Positions 17,506 to 26,900 of a stretch of 64,000 bases of DNA are shown piece after piece. Within the stretch, counting starts at the first letter, position 1, and each line of letters opens with the position of its first letter. A model generated the notes under the pieces. That model had not been told where the DNA came from. It saw only the letters and a list, made by a program, of their open reading frames with translations, and ran no database searches. The translations under genes and the position numbers were made by a program. This DNA is from Paenibacillus sp. SY21-1 (GTDB taxonomy: Bacteria > Bacillota > Bacilli > Paenibacillales > Paenibacillaceae). The stretch lies in the NCBI RefSeq assembly GCF_005222705.1, contig NZ_STGF01000019.1:20567-84566 (forward strand). Direction: 5' to 3'.

Positions 17506-18698
17506 CGCATCGCGGTTTATGTAAAGAGATAGAGCATCTATGGGAACGCTACTTAAAAGGAGACTTCTCGCCGGAAGAAGAGCAGCTGGCCGAAAAGCAT
17601 CTGGAGCATTGTACGGCTTGCCAGGAAAAACTGGAGCTGGCTATGGCTTCTCGAATGAATCCTATTCCTTCTAGACCATTAGAAGATACTATTCCAAAAG
17701 TCAAGCAACAGCGCTGGATGAAAAGAGCCAAGTGGAAGAATCGCGTGAATACAGCAGTGAGTTTGCTATCCGCCTTCATCTTATTGAGCATTCTCTCCGG
17801 CATCATAACGGGCTTGCTTTATGGTTTGGGCGGCTCGTCCAACACCGTTCGTCAGCTGCCCCAGGTGCTGGGCACGGCGATTGGCATGACCGTTCCCAAT
17901 CTTAATTTAGGCAGCGGGGGAGTTCATACCGGAGTTTACTTCAACCTTTCCATGGAATACACAATGAGCAAGCGCGTAGGGAAGCAGGAAGAACTGAATG
18001 GCATTTTACACGGTGATATGCGCTTCAACCTGTTAAATGTAACGCGTGAATGGTTCAAAGGCGGCTATCAGAGCAATCTCTTCTTTGCGTACCCAAAAGA
18101 ACAGGATTCGATGACAGAGGAGAACCGTCAATTCCAGCGGGAACAAGATCATGAGGTATGGAACGCGTTGGATATGATGCAAGAAGGCACGGTATCCGAG
18201 CTTGCCATCTCGCTGGATGCAGCCTACCCGCTCGAGGAGATCTATGACATGTTCGGCAACTACGACATGGACATTGTCTGGTATGCATTTGATACCGGGC
18301 TTGAACAGTCTGTCGGGAACTCGGGCGGATACTTAAGCGGATGGACCGGCGAGCTCTGGGGGATGAGCAGCAATCTCATGCTTAATTATGCCAACACTGG
18401 TAACGGACTGAAGGTGTGGGGCGATGGACCTGTCAAGGAGCAGGCATTCCTGCGCGGTCTTCAGATGCTGCAAGAACATAAGAGCTGGGTGGGTAAGCTT
18501 GTTCACTCTGATCCTCGGCTTGAGGAACGCATCAAATACGTGAGCGAGCATGGTGCCAAAAGCTACGGCCTGATTGTGACTGGCCCAACCAAGGAGCTGC
18601 TCAAGCTCCGCGAGCATAAGCATATTACGCGCCCCGCTTTAGGCGAGACCGACTGGTGGAACTGGTTTTCGCCAAGTTACCAAAGTATGCAATATTAA
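17502..18698 (+). CDS. Zinc-binding transmembrane anti-sigma factor
   Basis: The 398-residue protein begins with an anti-sigma zinc-finger motif, H-x3-C-x2-C (HLEHCTAC, about residues 33-40). One transmembrane helix follows at about 88-110, after a basic stop-like stretch, and a large extracytoplasmic part corresponds to the Sigma_reg_N/Sigma_reg_C organisation of YhdL-type regulators. It should hold the cognate ECF sigma at the membrane until an envelope signal arrives. TTG start overlaps the sigma stop. A terminator follows 12 bp after the stop, so the operon is just these two genes. Confidence 0.85.
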   Translation: MTHRGLCKEIEHLWERYLKGDFSPEEEQLAEKHLEHCTACQEKLELAMASRMNPIPSRPLEDTIPKVKQQRWMKRAKWKNRVNTAVSLLSAFILLSILSGIITGLLYGLGGSSNTVRQLPQVLGTAIGMTVPNLNLGSGGVHTGVYFNLSMEYTMSKRVGKQEELNGILHGDMRFNLLNVTREWFKGGYQSNLFFAYPKEQDSMTEENRQFQREQDHEVWNALDMMQEGTVSELAISLDAAYPLEEIYDMFGNYDMDIVWYAFDTGLEQSVGNSGGYLSGWTGELWGMSSNLMLNYANTGNGLKVWGDGPVKEQAFLRGLQMLQEHKSWVGKLVHSDPRLEERIKYVSEHGAKSYGLIVTGPTKELLKLREHKHITRPALGETDWWNWFSPSYQSMQY

Positions 18699-18709
18699 GC
18701 GCCCTATTC

Positions 18710-18763
18710 GAGTCTTGCCCGTGATCATGCGAATGACTTTGCGATCACAGGCAAGGCTCTTTT
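18710..18763 (+). terminator. Terminator of the sigma/anti-sigma operon
   Basis: GAG-CTTGCC and GTGATC (18710-18726) pair with GATCAC and GGCAAG-CTC (18743-18759), followed by TTTTA. Confidence 0.85.
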
Positions 18764-18786
18764 ATGTTAAGTGATGCGCTTATCTC

Positions 18787-19045
18787 CTATTTCGTACTGG
18801 AAATATAGTTATAGGCAATAATCAGATCAATGGCTTCCGCAACGGAATGAACGACTTTGCTCGCTCGGCTAAGGATCTCTTCACGACTTGCGCTCATCGC
18901 GAAGCTGTGTGGCGTTAAGGCGAACATGGATAGGTCGTTGAACGAGTCGCCGATGCATGCAATCTCCTCCGGTGCGATCCCAAGCTCTTTGATGAGCCGT
19001 TTTAACGCGTCGCCCTTGGAGACGCTGAGCGGCATTACATCCAGT
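18787..19045 (-). pseudogene. C-terminal fragment of a Cof-type HAD hydrolase
   Basis: About 85 codons remain: DVMPLSVSKGDALKRLI, then the HAD motif IV segment CIGDSFNDLSMF and the C-terminal AEAIDLIIAY. This is the end of a Cof/YwpJ-type sugar phosphatase of normally about 260 residues. The catalytic Asp motif and cap are gone. The fragment joins directly to a DeoR sensor fragment upstream, in a different frame, so a deletion is likely. Confidence 0.75.
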
Positions 19046-19313
19046 CCACATCGGGATAGGACAACCCATCGGACGTAATCCCGCACGCTCCGAGGAATAA
19101 TTTATCTACCTGGTAGTTAGCCAAGCTGTCGATGGCCGCCTGCCCGAAGAGGAAACGGTGCTGAACATTGAGCTCCCCGCCCAACAGGTAGGTTCTTACG
19201 GCATTCTTCCGTGACAATGCATCTGCAATATCGATCGAGTTCGTGACTGCAACGACATGCTCCGCTGCGAGATGCTCGGCTGCGAACTGCACGGTCGTCG
19301 AAGCATCCATCAT
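19046..19313 (-). pseudogene. Sensor-domain fragment of a DeoR-family repressor
   Basis: The frame reads DASTTVQFAAEHL, VVAVTNSIDIADAL, TYLLGGELNVQHRFLFG and DKLFLGACGITSDGLSYPD, the DeoR C-terminal sugar-phosphate sensor (ribose-5-phosphate-isomerase-like fold). The N-terminal HTH is missing and so is the end, where the HAD fragment begins. The left boundary lies immediately after the terminator of the DUF2207 gene. Confidence 0.75.
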
Positions 19314-19316
19314 AAG

Positions 19317-19345
19317 AAAAAAACCGATTCCCGAGGAATCGGTTT
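19317..19345 (-). terminator. Terminator of the DUF2207 gene
   Basis: On the minus strand AAACCGATTCC pairs with GGAATCGGTTT (plus 19321-19331 and 19335-19345), followed by a T-rich run. It is about 55 bp after the stop. Confidence 0.85.
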
Positions 19346-19400
19346 AATCATTGCAGGCATTGACATCCAGCATTTCTACACGGTATCGTTGATTGCGGCC

Positions 19401-21167
19401 TCAGAACGCTCCGCGTCCTCCGCCGCCTCCCCCGCCGCCTCCGGAAGAGAATCCGCCTCCGGAATCGGAAGAGTCATCGCTCGTCGACTTAGTCGATTCC
19501 GTAACCGTATCTCTAAACAGCCTCGTCACCTGGTCATATTCACGGACAGCCGTCGAACCATACAGCGTGCTGCCGTCATAATAAGAAGCGCTATTTTTTG
19601 TGTTCTGTATGCTCACTTTCGTTTCCTTAATCATTCTTTTTGCCGCGCCAAGCGGAATCGCGTATACGAAGTATGGATCCCAGCGGTGGACCGCCATCGT
19701 ATTATGCTTCTCTATCCGATTATACGCACGGAGAAATCGGCCAAAGGCTCTCCATTTTTCGTATTCTATCTGCCCTTCCTTTGTCCTCTGATAACGTCTT
19801 GGCACGAAAAAGGGGAGGGGTATTGCACAGAACATGAGCCATTTCCAGTCCGCAGGCGCAAGGAACAAGAATCCAAAAAATTGCACCAGGAAGGCAAATA
19901 GAACCCATCGATAAATACCTGAGTTTTTCTTGACAAGCTTCCGTTCGATAGCCGCTTCTTTGACTTTGCCCTGCCATTCCGACCATTTCCCCGAGAAATC
20001 ACCCGGTATGGCTGCATTGGCCTTAATTTCCGAGAAGCTTACTTGATTCCCCTTGCCGATTTCGCGGAAGAACCATTTAAGCAGCATCCCTTCATGCGGC
20101 TGCAATCCGTCTTGCTGCTTGTTTTTCCAAAAAAACATATAGTCGTGCTTTTCTTTTCCTGCTATTGGAGCATCCAGCTTCTGCATATCGATATAGGTTT
20201 TCCTTACAAAATCCAGCATGGTCGCCATCAGATCACTGGACTCTACTCGGAGATTCATCAAAAAACCGATGACAGCCGGCGAACTGTCAGAAGGGAGCTC
20301 ACGATAATAGTCGCGTTTCCAATCCGATGCGGGATGCCTTCGATATCGAATGTATACAGTGAAGCCGGCCGCAAGGTTGATAAACAGCAAGAGCGCTGCC
20401 CAGGGTACGGTATAATCGTTGTTTGATTGCTGCGATTGCCAATTGCGCTCCTCCTCCAAAATGTGCTGGAGCATTGGTTCATCGCTAATTTTCCCGCTCG
20501 CTGAAACGTATTCCGTCGGAAACAAAACCCGCGTCTCAAGCAACTGGTTAGCCGCCAATACATCCACTTCGTAGTGTACTCTTCCATCCTCTTGAACCAC
20601 AATCGTTCCGCTCAGCGGGCCATGCCCAAATGCCGTAATTTCGTCCTTGCTCCTACCCTCCGGCAGCTCGATCTCGATGTTCACCATGCTGAGCGGATTG
20701 TCGTTTGTCTCATCAAAGAACTTCCAGTACAGCTCTGCCGTATCCGCATACACTTGTACGGCATTTTTGACGGTATAGGAGAATTGGAACACCTTTGTTG
20801 TATCGACGGACCGGGAAAATATTCTGTACTGCAGCTCTTCGCCGTTGCCGGCCTGCTCGAACGTCAGCGGCACGTTGCCTCCGTCTACTACCTCATAGGC
20901 TGCAAATTGCTCAATGCCATCCGACCCGGACCTATTCAGATTCACCATAATTCCATTGTAAATGCCCTGAAATACGTAAGTATCTCTCTCCGTCACATGC
21001 ATGTTTCCCTCTGCATCTATCGTAGCGTGAATAGCAACCTCGCTTATCTCAAAGGATCGTTCCTCCGCGCTTGCTATTGGGACGGTCAGAAGCATGAGCA
21101 GAGCTAGAAACAACATCACAATTTTAGTCCCGTTAGACATGGTCGCTCTTTCCTCTCTCGCGATCAT
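19401..21167 (-). CDS. DUF2207 domain membrane protein
   Basis: The 588-residue protein has a signal peptide (hydrophobic core MLFLALLMLLTVPIASA), an extracytoplasmic DUF2207 domain (about 35-235), a transmembrane segment near 255, a cytoplasmic stretch and a second hydrophobic pair near 430-460. It ends in a Gly-rich tail (GGGFSSGGG... GRGAF), usual for this family. Function is unknown. The ATG at 21167 has GGAGGT 4 nt upstream; an alternative ATG at 21140 would give a more compact signal peptide. It stands alone with a terminator. Confidence 0.85.
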   Translation of the reverse strand: MIAREERATMSNGTKIVMLFLALLMLLTVPIASAEERSFEISEVAIHATIDAEGNMHVTERDTYVFQGIYNGIMVNLNRSGSDGIEQFAAYEVVDGGNVPLTFEQAGNGEELQYRIFSRSVDTTKVFQFSYTVKNAVQVYADTAELYWKFFDETNDNPLSMVNIEIELPEGRSKDEITAFGHGPLSGTIVVQEDGRVHYEVDVLAANQLLETRVLFPTEYVSASGKISDEPMLQHILEEERNWQSQQSNNDYTVPWAALLLFINLAAGFTVYIRYRRHPASDWKRDYYRELPSDSSPAVIGFLMNLRVESSDLMATMLDFVRKTYIDMQKLDAPIAGKEKHDYMFFWKNKQQDGLQPHEGMLLKWFFREIGKGNQVSFSEIKANAAIPGDFSGKWSEWQGKVKEAAIERKLVKKNSGIYRWVLFAFLVQFFGFLFLAPADWKWLMFCAIPLPFFVPRRYQRTKEGQIEYEKWRAFGRFLRAYNRIEKHNTMAVHRWDPYFVYAIPLGAAKRMIKETKVSIQNTKNSASYYDGSTLYGSTAVREYDQVTRLFRDTVTESTKSTSDDSSDSGGGFSSGGGGGGGGGRGAF

Positions 21168-21288
21168 CGTACCTCCTTCTATGAATGACAGCAGAGTTCA
21201 GGCGGTAGTTCTATAGTCTTATATCGTCCAATCCAGAAAAATTGTTAATAGCTGGATCAGAAGCTGCTGCCGCCATACGGGACCCATC

Positions 21289-21798
21289 TTATTTGTGATT
21301 TTTACGATACTCCTTAGGCGTGCAATCATAATGCTTTTTAAAGCTGCGCGCGCATTCCGAAACGCTCACATGCGCGGTGTCGGCAATTTCCTGCAAGCTT
21401 ATGGGCTCCGTAAACCTTTGATGGATAAAGCTAAGCATCACTTGCAAGCGCTCTTGCTGAAGCCTGCTGCGCTTGGCGGATTCCTCCGCATGGAGCGACA
21501 TATTCGATATCAGAATCAACCATAACCGAACGGTCGAATCGGTCTCCTCGATTCTGATCAAATTTTCACATACCCCCACCTCTGTGGCCGGGATGCACCG
21601 ATTGTTTATTTCCGCAGTCATAGGCGGTCTGCTCACTCCATTCGGCATGAGCATGTATTTCTGGTCAAAAGCCCGTACATACAACCTGCAGAACCACAAC
21701 TGAATATTGGTGAATGCGCCCCTTGAGCAGCACAAAGGCTGCGGCCCATTGGCGGCTGCCGCCCCGTTACAACATTTCATTTGGCGCCCGTGATTCAT
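21289..21798 (-). pseudogene. AraC-family regulator with truncated and internally deleted DNA-binding domain
   Basis: The 169-codon frame ends with an AraC-type HTH: LQVMLSFIHQRFTEPISLQEIADTAHVSVSECARSFKK is the start of the first HTH, but it runs straight into HYDCTPKEYRKNHK, which is the usual end of the second HTH. About 50 residues in between, including the linker helix and the second recognition helix, are missing without loss of frame. The N-terminal cupin-type sensor is also absent or unrecognisable. The product is unlikely to bind DNA normally. Confidence 0.6.
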
Positions 21799-21862
21799 GC
21801 GTTCTGCCCATGCCCCTGACGCATATAAGGATTAAGCCGCTCAACCCGTCTGCACTCTCTTC

Positions 21863-23137
21863 TTACGTTAAACGTCTCGTCATGGCCCAGAACAACAAGG
21901 CGATCGCGCTTACGCCGGCCCCAAGCCAGCATACCCCGCTCCAACCCGCATAAGCGAAAAGACTTGTTGAAGCCATTGAACCTACAGCGCTTCCGATCGA
22001 ATAAAAAATCATATAAGCCGCAGTAAGACGACTGCGAGCCTCAGGAGACACGTTGAAAATCATGCTTTGATTCGTTACGTGTACGGCCTGAACCGCGAGG
22101 TCGAGAAGAACGATTCCAACCACAAGAACCGCCAGCGAGCGTTCGGCATAGCTGATTGGCAGCCATGAGACAAGCAGCAGGACAAGCGCAATTCCGGTAG
22201 TCAGCTGCCCCAAGCCTCGGTCCGCAAGCAATCCGGCTCTCGTCGCTCCCAGCGCCCCGGCTGCTCCTGCCAGTCCAAACGCCCCGATAACGGTAGCCGA
22301 TAGTGACAGCGGAGGCATACTGAGAGGCAATACGAGCGAGGTCCACAATATGCTGAAAGCAGTAAAGATAAACAGGCCAAGCAGGGCGCGAATACGCAAA
22401 ACCCGTTCTTTCTTAAACAGTATAATGACCGAATGCAACAGCTGTGGATAGGAGAGCAAAGCCTTTCGCGGTTCATTCGGCAATAGCCGAAATAAAGCCA
22501 ATGAAATAACAAGCATGCATGCGGCGGAAAAAAGATAGACCGAGCGCCAGCCTGCCAAGTCCGTCAACGTCCCTGCAACCGTTCTTGCAAGCAAGATGCC
22601 GACAACGACGCCGCTGGTTACGAGCCCTACCACCCGTCCGCGCTCGGACGGCTCGGCTAAAGTCGCAGCATACGCAACCATCGTTTGTGTCACAACGGCC
22701 AACAAGCCGACTACAGCCAGGCCCAATAACAAAAGACCGGCGCTTGGAGCAAACGAGATGACGGCCAGCCCCGCAACGGATACTAGCATCTGGCCCGGGA
22801 TCAGCCATCGTCTGTTTAGCAGATCGCCGAGCGGTACAAGCAGCAATAGACCTGCCGCATAACAAGCCTGGGTAATCGTTATAATGATGCCTGCAGATGA
22901 ACGCGAGATTCCGAACTCATCCGCCATGACGTCCAGAAGCGGCTGGGCATAATAGATGTTTGCCACAGACAGTCCGCAGGCAGCCGCAAACAACCAGGCT
23001 AAAGCTCGGGATATGACAGCAGGCTGCCGAGCCGGATACGCCCTATTCTCCCTCCTTTCCTCCTTCATGCTTTCGCAGGTTTGAATGTTCTCCAAGCTTC
23101 CTTCACCCTCTATTTTCTTAATAGAACCCGCTCCCAA
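21863..23137 (-). CDS. MFS efflux transporter (DHA1-like)
   Basis: A 12-helix major facilitator of about 400 residues. NIYYAQPLLDVMADEFGIS at the first helix/loop, LGDLLNRRWLIPGQM as the loop 2-3 motif (G-D-x-x-x-x-R), and a Gly/Pro-rich helix 5 are visible. It resembles YdhP/AraJ-type drug or metabolite exporters. The start is uncertain: TTG 23137, TTG 23095 and ATG 23068 are all in frame, none with an ideal ribosome site. It is divergent from a TetR gene, with a TetR-type palindrome just upstream, so repression by that protein is likely. Confidence 0.85.
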   Translation of the reverse strand: MGAGSIKKIEGEGSLENIQTCESMKEERRENRAYPARQPAVISRALAWLFAAACGLSVANIYYAQPLLDVMADEFGISRSSAGIIITITQACYAAGLLLLVPLGDLLNRRWLIPGQMLVSVAGLAVISFAPSAGLLLLGLAVVGLLAVVTQTMVAYAATLAEPSERGRVVGLVTSGVVVGILLARTVAGTLTDLAGWRSVYLFSAACMLVISLALFRLLPNEPRKALLSYPQLLHSVIILFKKERVLRIRALLGLFIFTAFSILWTSLVLPLSMPPLSLSATVIGAFGLAGAAGALGATRAGLLADRGLGQLTTGIALVLLLVSWLPISYAERSLAVLVVGIVLLDLAVQAVHVTNQSMIFNVSPEARSRLTAAYMIFYSIGSAVGSMASTSLFAYAGWSGVCWLGAGVSAIALLFWAMTRRLT

Positions 23138-23140
23138 AAC

Positions 23141-23154
23141 GTACTAAACAGTAC
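23141..23154. promoter_or_regulatory. TetR-type operator, MFS side
   Basis: GTACTAAACAGTAC has the inverted arms GTAC/GTAC; its reverse strand GTACTGTTTAGTAC matches the second site at 23252-23265 in 11 of 14 positions. It lies directly upstream of the possible MFS start. Confidence 0.6.
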
Positions 23155-23215
23155 AATTGGAATTACAATGAAAATACCCGTTATAATAGAATTTGTCAAC
23201 ATCAAACTAAAAGAA

Positions 23216-23265
23216 TTGACATCTTAAACCTTACTCATTATCATTTATATCATACCGTTTAGTAT
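23216..23265 (+). promoter_or_regulatory. tetR promoter with TetR-type operator
   Basis: -35 TTGACA (23216-23221) and -10 TATCAT (23239-23244) are 17 bp apart. The palindrome ATACCGTTTAGTAT (23252-23265) covers the expected transcription start, suggesting autorepression. Confidence 0.65.
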
Positions 23266-23283
23266 AGTAGAGGAGGCCAAGAA

Positions 23284-23865
23284 ATGGTTCGGCTGCGTGG
23301 GTTTGATGAGGAAGAGGTGCTTCAGGCCGCGGTGCGCGTATTTTGGGAGAAGGGCTATGAGGCAACTTCATTAAACGATTTAACGTCGGCGATGGCGATT
23401 CAGCGGCCCAGTCTTTATTTGGCGTTTGGCGATAAAAAACAGCTGTTCGAAACCGCTTTGCGCAAGTACAATCAATGGCATGCCTCCAGCATTCGGAAGA
23501 AGCTCCAAAGCGGTTCTTCTGTCCGTGAAGCGCTTCATGCTTATTTTACAGCTTTAGTTGATGAAGAGTACGAAGGGAAAGGCAGCTTGGGGTGCTTTTG
23601 TGTGCATACCATGGTTGAGCTTGCGCCGCGGGACGAAAAAATTAAAATTATTACGCGAGAACATCAGGCCTATCTCGCTGTACTGTTTCAGGAAGCGATC
23701 GAACGGGGAATTCAATCAGGCGAGCTCAAAAAGGGGACAGATGCCCAAGCCATTGGCCAAAGCTTGGTCGTTTCGTTAATTGGGATAACCGTTATGCTGA
23801 AGGCACGGCCTGAACGAACCTTTTTGGACCATGCGGTTTCTGTGGCGCTATCTTCTATTGGTTAA
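23284..23865 (+). CDS. TetR-family repressor
   Basis: The 193-residue protein has a TetR_N HTH (residues about 8-55: EEVLQAAVRVFWEKGYEATSL, then RPSLYLAFGDKKQLFETAL) and an all-helical C-terminal ligand domain with a GCFCVHT segment. AGGAGG precedes the ATG. It is divergent from the MFS exporter and the two similar palindromes between them point to control of both genes. The inducing ligand is unknown. Confidence 0.9.
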   Translation: MVRLRGFDEEEVLQAAVRVFWEKGYEATSLNDLTSAMAIQRPSLYLAFGDKKQLFETALRKYNQWHASSIRKKLQSGSSVREALHAYFTALVDEEYEGKGSLGCFCVHTMVELAPRDEKIKIITREHQAYLAVLFQEAIERGIQSGELKKGTDAQAIGQSLVVSLIGITVMLKARPERTFLDHAVSVALSSIG

Positions 23866-23945
23866 AGCCGCCAAGAACAAGGGAAAGCGGGACGGTTGCT
23901 TCTGCTTGCTGTCCCCGGCTTCCTCCTCCTGCAAGGCTAATGAAT

Positions 23946-23974
23946 GCAGGCATACGTCAACGACGTATGCCTGC
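23946..23974. terminator. Strong hairpin between convergent genes
   Basis: GCAGGCATACGTC (23946-23958) and GACGTATGCCTGC (23962-23974) form a perfect 13-bp stem. Neither side has a clear T run, so termination is plausible from position but not certain. Confidence 0.4.
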
Positions 23975-23979
23975 GCTTG

Positions 23980-26900
23980 CTATGTGCAGTATACCTCAAA
24001 AGCGAAATGCCCTGCTCGAACGCCTGCAGGCAAGCCATTGTACACGATTTTCACATATCTTCCGCTTGCGGCAAAATGGTCTATCCGTATCTGATCGGTT
24101 GACGTTTGTCCCGTTTGGTTAGCCGCTACGCTCCAGTCGACTCCGTCATTCGATACTTGAATGACATATAGAAAGTTGCCTTCCTGATGGAACTTCACCT
24201 TGGTCCCGATCACGCTTCGCGTTTCTCCAAGATCGACCTGCCACCAGTGGCCCGCCATTTCGTCCGCCGCCAGCCACTGCGTATGACCAATGCCGTCATT
24301 GCCTTTAAAAGCCGCATGCTCGCCATCCTTTACGCTATCGCTTGAAACCGGCTTTCCTATGCCAAGCTCGCGCCCCGCAATGGTCTTGGCGCTCCCCTCT
24401 GCGGCATGCGGCACTTTCCGTTGAAGCAGCTTGCGCAGCCCTTCCGGCTCTATCATTGTCTGCGGCGCAAACGCATCTCCGGCCATGTAAGCCATCAGGC
24501 TGGTTCGAAGCTGCGCCGCCGCAGGTCTGTCCGCCAAATCATCCTGAATGTTTATGCCGCAAATGAGCAGCTTGCCCTTGCCAACCCTGTACTCCGTCAG
24601 GTTCGTAAGCTTGCGGTTATGATAAAAGTTTGGAATCACCTGCACGATGGGATGAAACGGCAGATCCTCCTGAACGACAAGCGATACGGAACGATCAAGC
24701 AAATCCTTCCATTGATATTCCGCATAACCGTTGGTCGGAAAGCCCCTAAGCGCAGGATGCTCGCGATCGACAGCAATGCCGCATGGATTTTCGGTTGCAA
24801 AATGCACTGGGCTCCAGAACACCGGATAAAACTTCCCTGGCGCGGCATGCTCAAGTTCACTGTCCGACGCAAGGAAAAGCACGCTCCGCCCCTCTGCAAG
24901 CTTGCGTTCCGTCTCCTCGTCCAGTTGGCTTGTCACCCAAACATCCGTCTCCGTCTGCGCGGCTTGCCGCTCCTCTGCCGCCGCATACACCCAAATGGGC
25001 CACTCGCTGCGAAGGCCTGTATCGATTTCCTCCAGCACGACTGTCACTCTCTCGCTGTAAAGGGTTTGCTTTAGCGCATCCGATGTAAAAGAACCGATTG
25101 TTATACCGGCGCCGAAAGAGATCGGGCCTGCCTCCAGCATGCCTGTATCGAGAACCTGTCCTTCTGCATTGGCCAGGGTCCATCTGACGCGTAAAGCGGG
25201 CAGCTCGCTTGCGCCGAAATGCGAAATCGACGCTTCGGCAGCAAAGGTGTCCGCGCTCGTATAGATACGCTTCGGCATTTGCAGCAGCAGCACCGTAGGC
25301 GCGCAGAACTCGCGGAATTGTTCAGGCTCAATCAACCCCTTGGATTCCCAGAACGCATTTAGAATTCCGACCGTTGCCGTGCTTTGGCCAGGGAAGTCAT
25401 GCAGATCCAGCAACTGGAAGCCTCCAAGCTCCGGCGTACGCAGCGCGGCTTCAATCTCGTCGCGGTAAAGCTGCAGAGCCAGCATGCCTGAGCCATGGAC
25501 AAACTTGCGGATATCGCCCAGCAAGCCATGCTTTTGCAAATTGGCCCTGATGGCTTCCAGATTAACCGGGCGCAGCGCTCCGCTGTAAGCAGCTATCTCC
25601 TCTACATCCGGATAGACGGTGTATTGGCCCACTTCATGGGTGACAACCGGAACCGGCCGTTTGGCCACCGCCTCCCTGAAGTCGAGCTGGGTAGCGTCGG
25701 ACAGCTGCTCCGGAAAATACTGGCCGCGGGCGCCAACGCCGTCAACCGTCTGCGAGCAGAACAAGTCATCCTCCGAATCAAGCGGACGATCCCAATTCGT
25801 CGTGAGCGTATACAGACGTCGGTTATCAAACGCCTTTAGCTCCGCAACGATTGAACGAAGCAGACTGAAATCGCCGTTCAGCTCATTTCCGTTGCTGTAG
25901 ATGCAAAAGGAAGGATGATTCCCGTATTCATTCAGTATCCGGCGCGCTTCTTCCGGGAGGTAGGTGTAATGCTCCGGATGGGTTCCGACTGGCATGTTCC
26001 ACGTATCCATCCACATCGGGCTTTCGGCTTGTACATAGACGCCTAATTGATCGGCTGCCTCAAAGGCCGCCTTAGGAGGACACCAGGAATGAAAGCGGAT
26101 ATGATTCAAGCCGTACGACTGCGAAATCCGGTACAAATCAAGCCATGCGTCAAGCTCCATCGGAGGATGGCCTGTCAGCGGGAATATGCAGCATTCCAAC
26201 GTTCCTCTCAAAAAGGTCGGTCTTCCGTTGATTTCAAGAACCCTTCCGTTGCTCTGAAAACGACGCAAACCAAAAGTCAATGTTTCCGTTGTCTCTACCG
26301 GCTCGCTCCCGAGTATCGTTCGGTTTTCCAGCCGCATCTCGTATACGTTTGGAGTAAATTCATCCCATAGCTGCGCGCCTTCCCCCATCTCATAGCTCCA
26401 TTCAAAGGATTCCGACGAGAAGGCGGCAACCTGCAAGCTGCAAGACATGGCCGGCGCCTCATGCGGAACTTGTCCATGCCGGATACGGGCAGACAGCTTG
26501 ATCTCGGCATGCGCCTTGGTCGCCGACGCATTATGATAAGTGCCTTTTACGTTCACCTTCCGCTGCTCGGGGTCGGGGAAAAGCTGAAGATCGCTAATCC
26601 TGATTTGCTCCGCAGCCTGAAGCTCGATGCGCCCGATAATCCCGTTCCAAATCGTTTGCGTTTCTTCCGTATACGCGCTGGGATGGCTGCCCAGGTTCTG
26701 TATATCGCGGTTATCGATACGAATGGTAATACGATTGCTTGCTCCTGTTTGAATGAACGACGTGACATCATACGTGTGGGGAACGGACAGGCTGTCCTGG
26801 CAGCCCGCAAGCTTGCCGTTCACCCATAGCGTAGATTGAAACATGACGCGCTCCAAAAAGATTTCAAGCCGCTTGCCCGCCCATTCGGCCGATACGTCCG

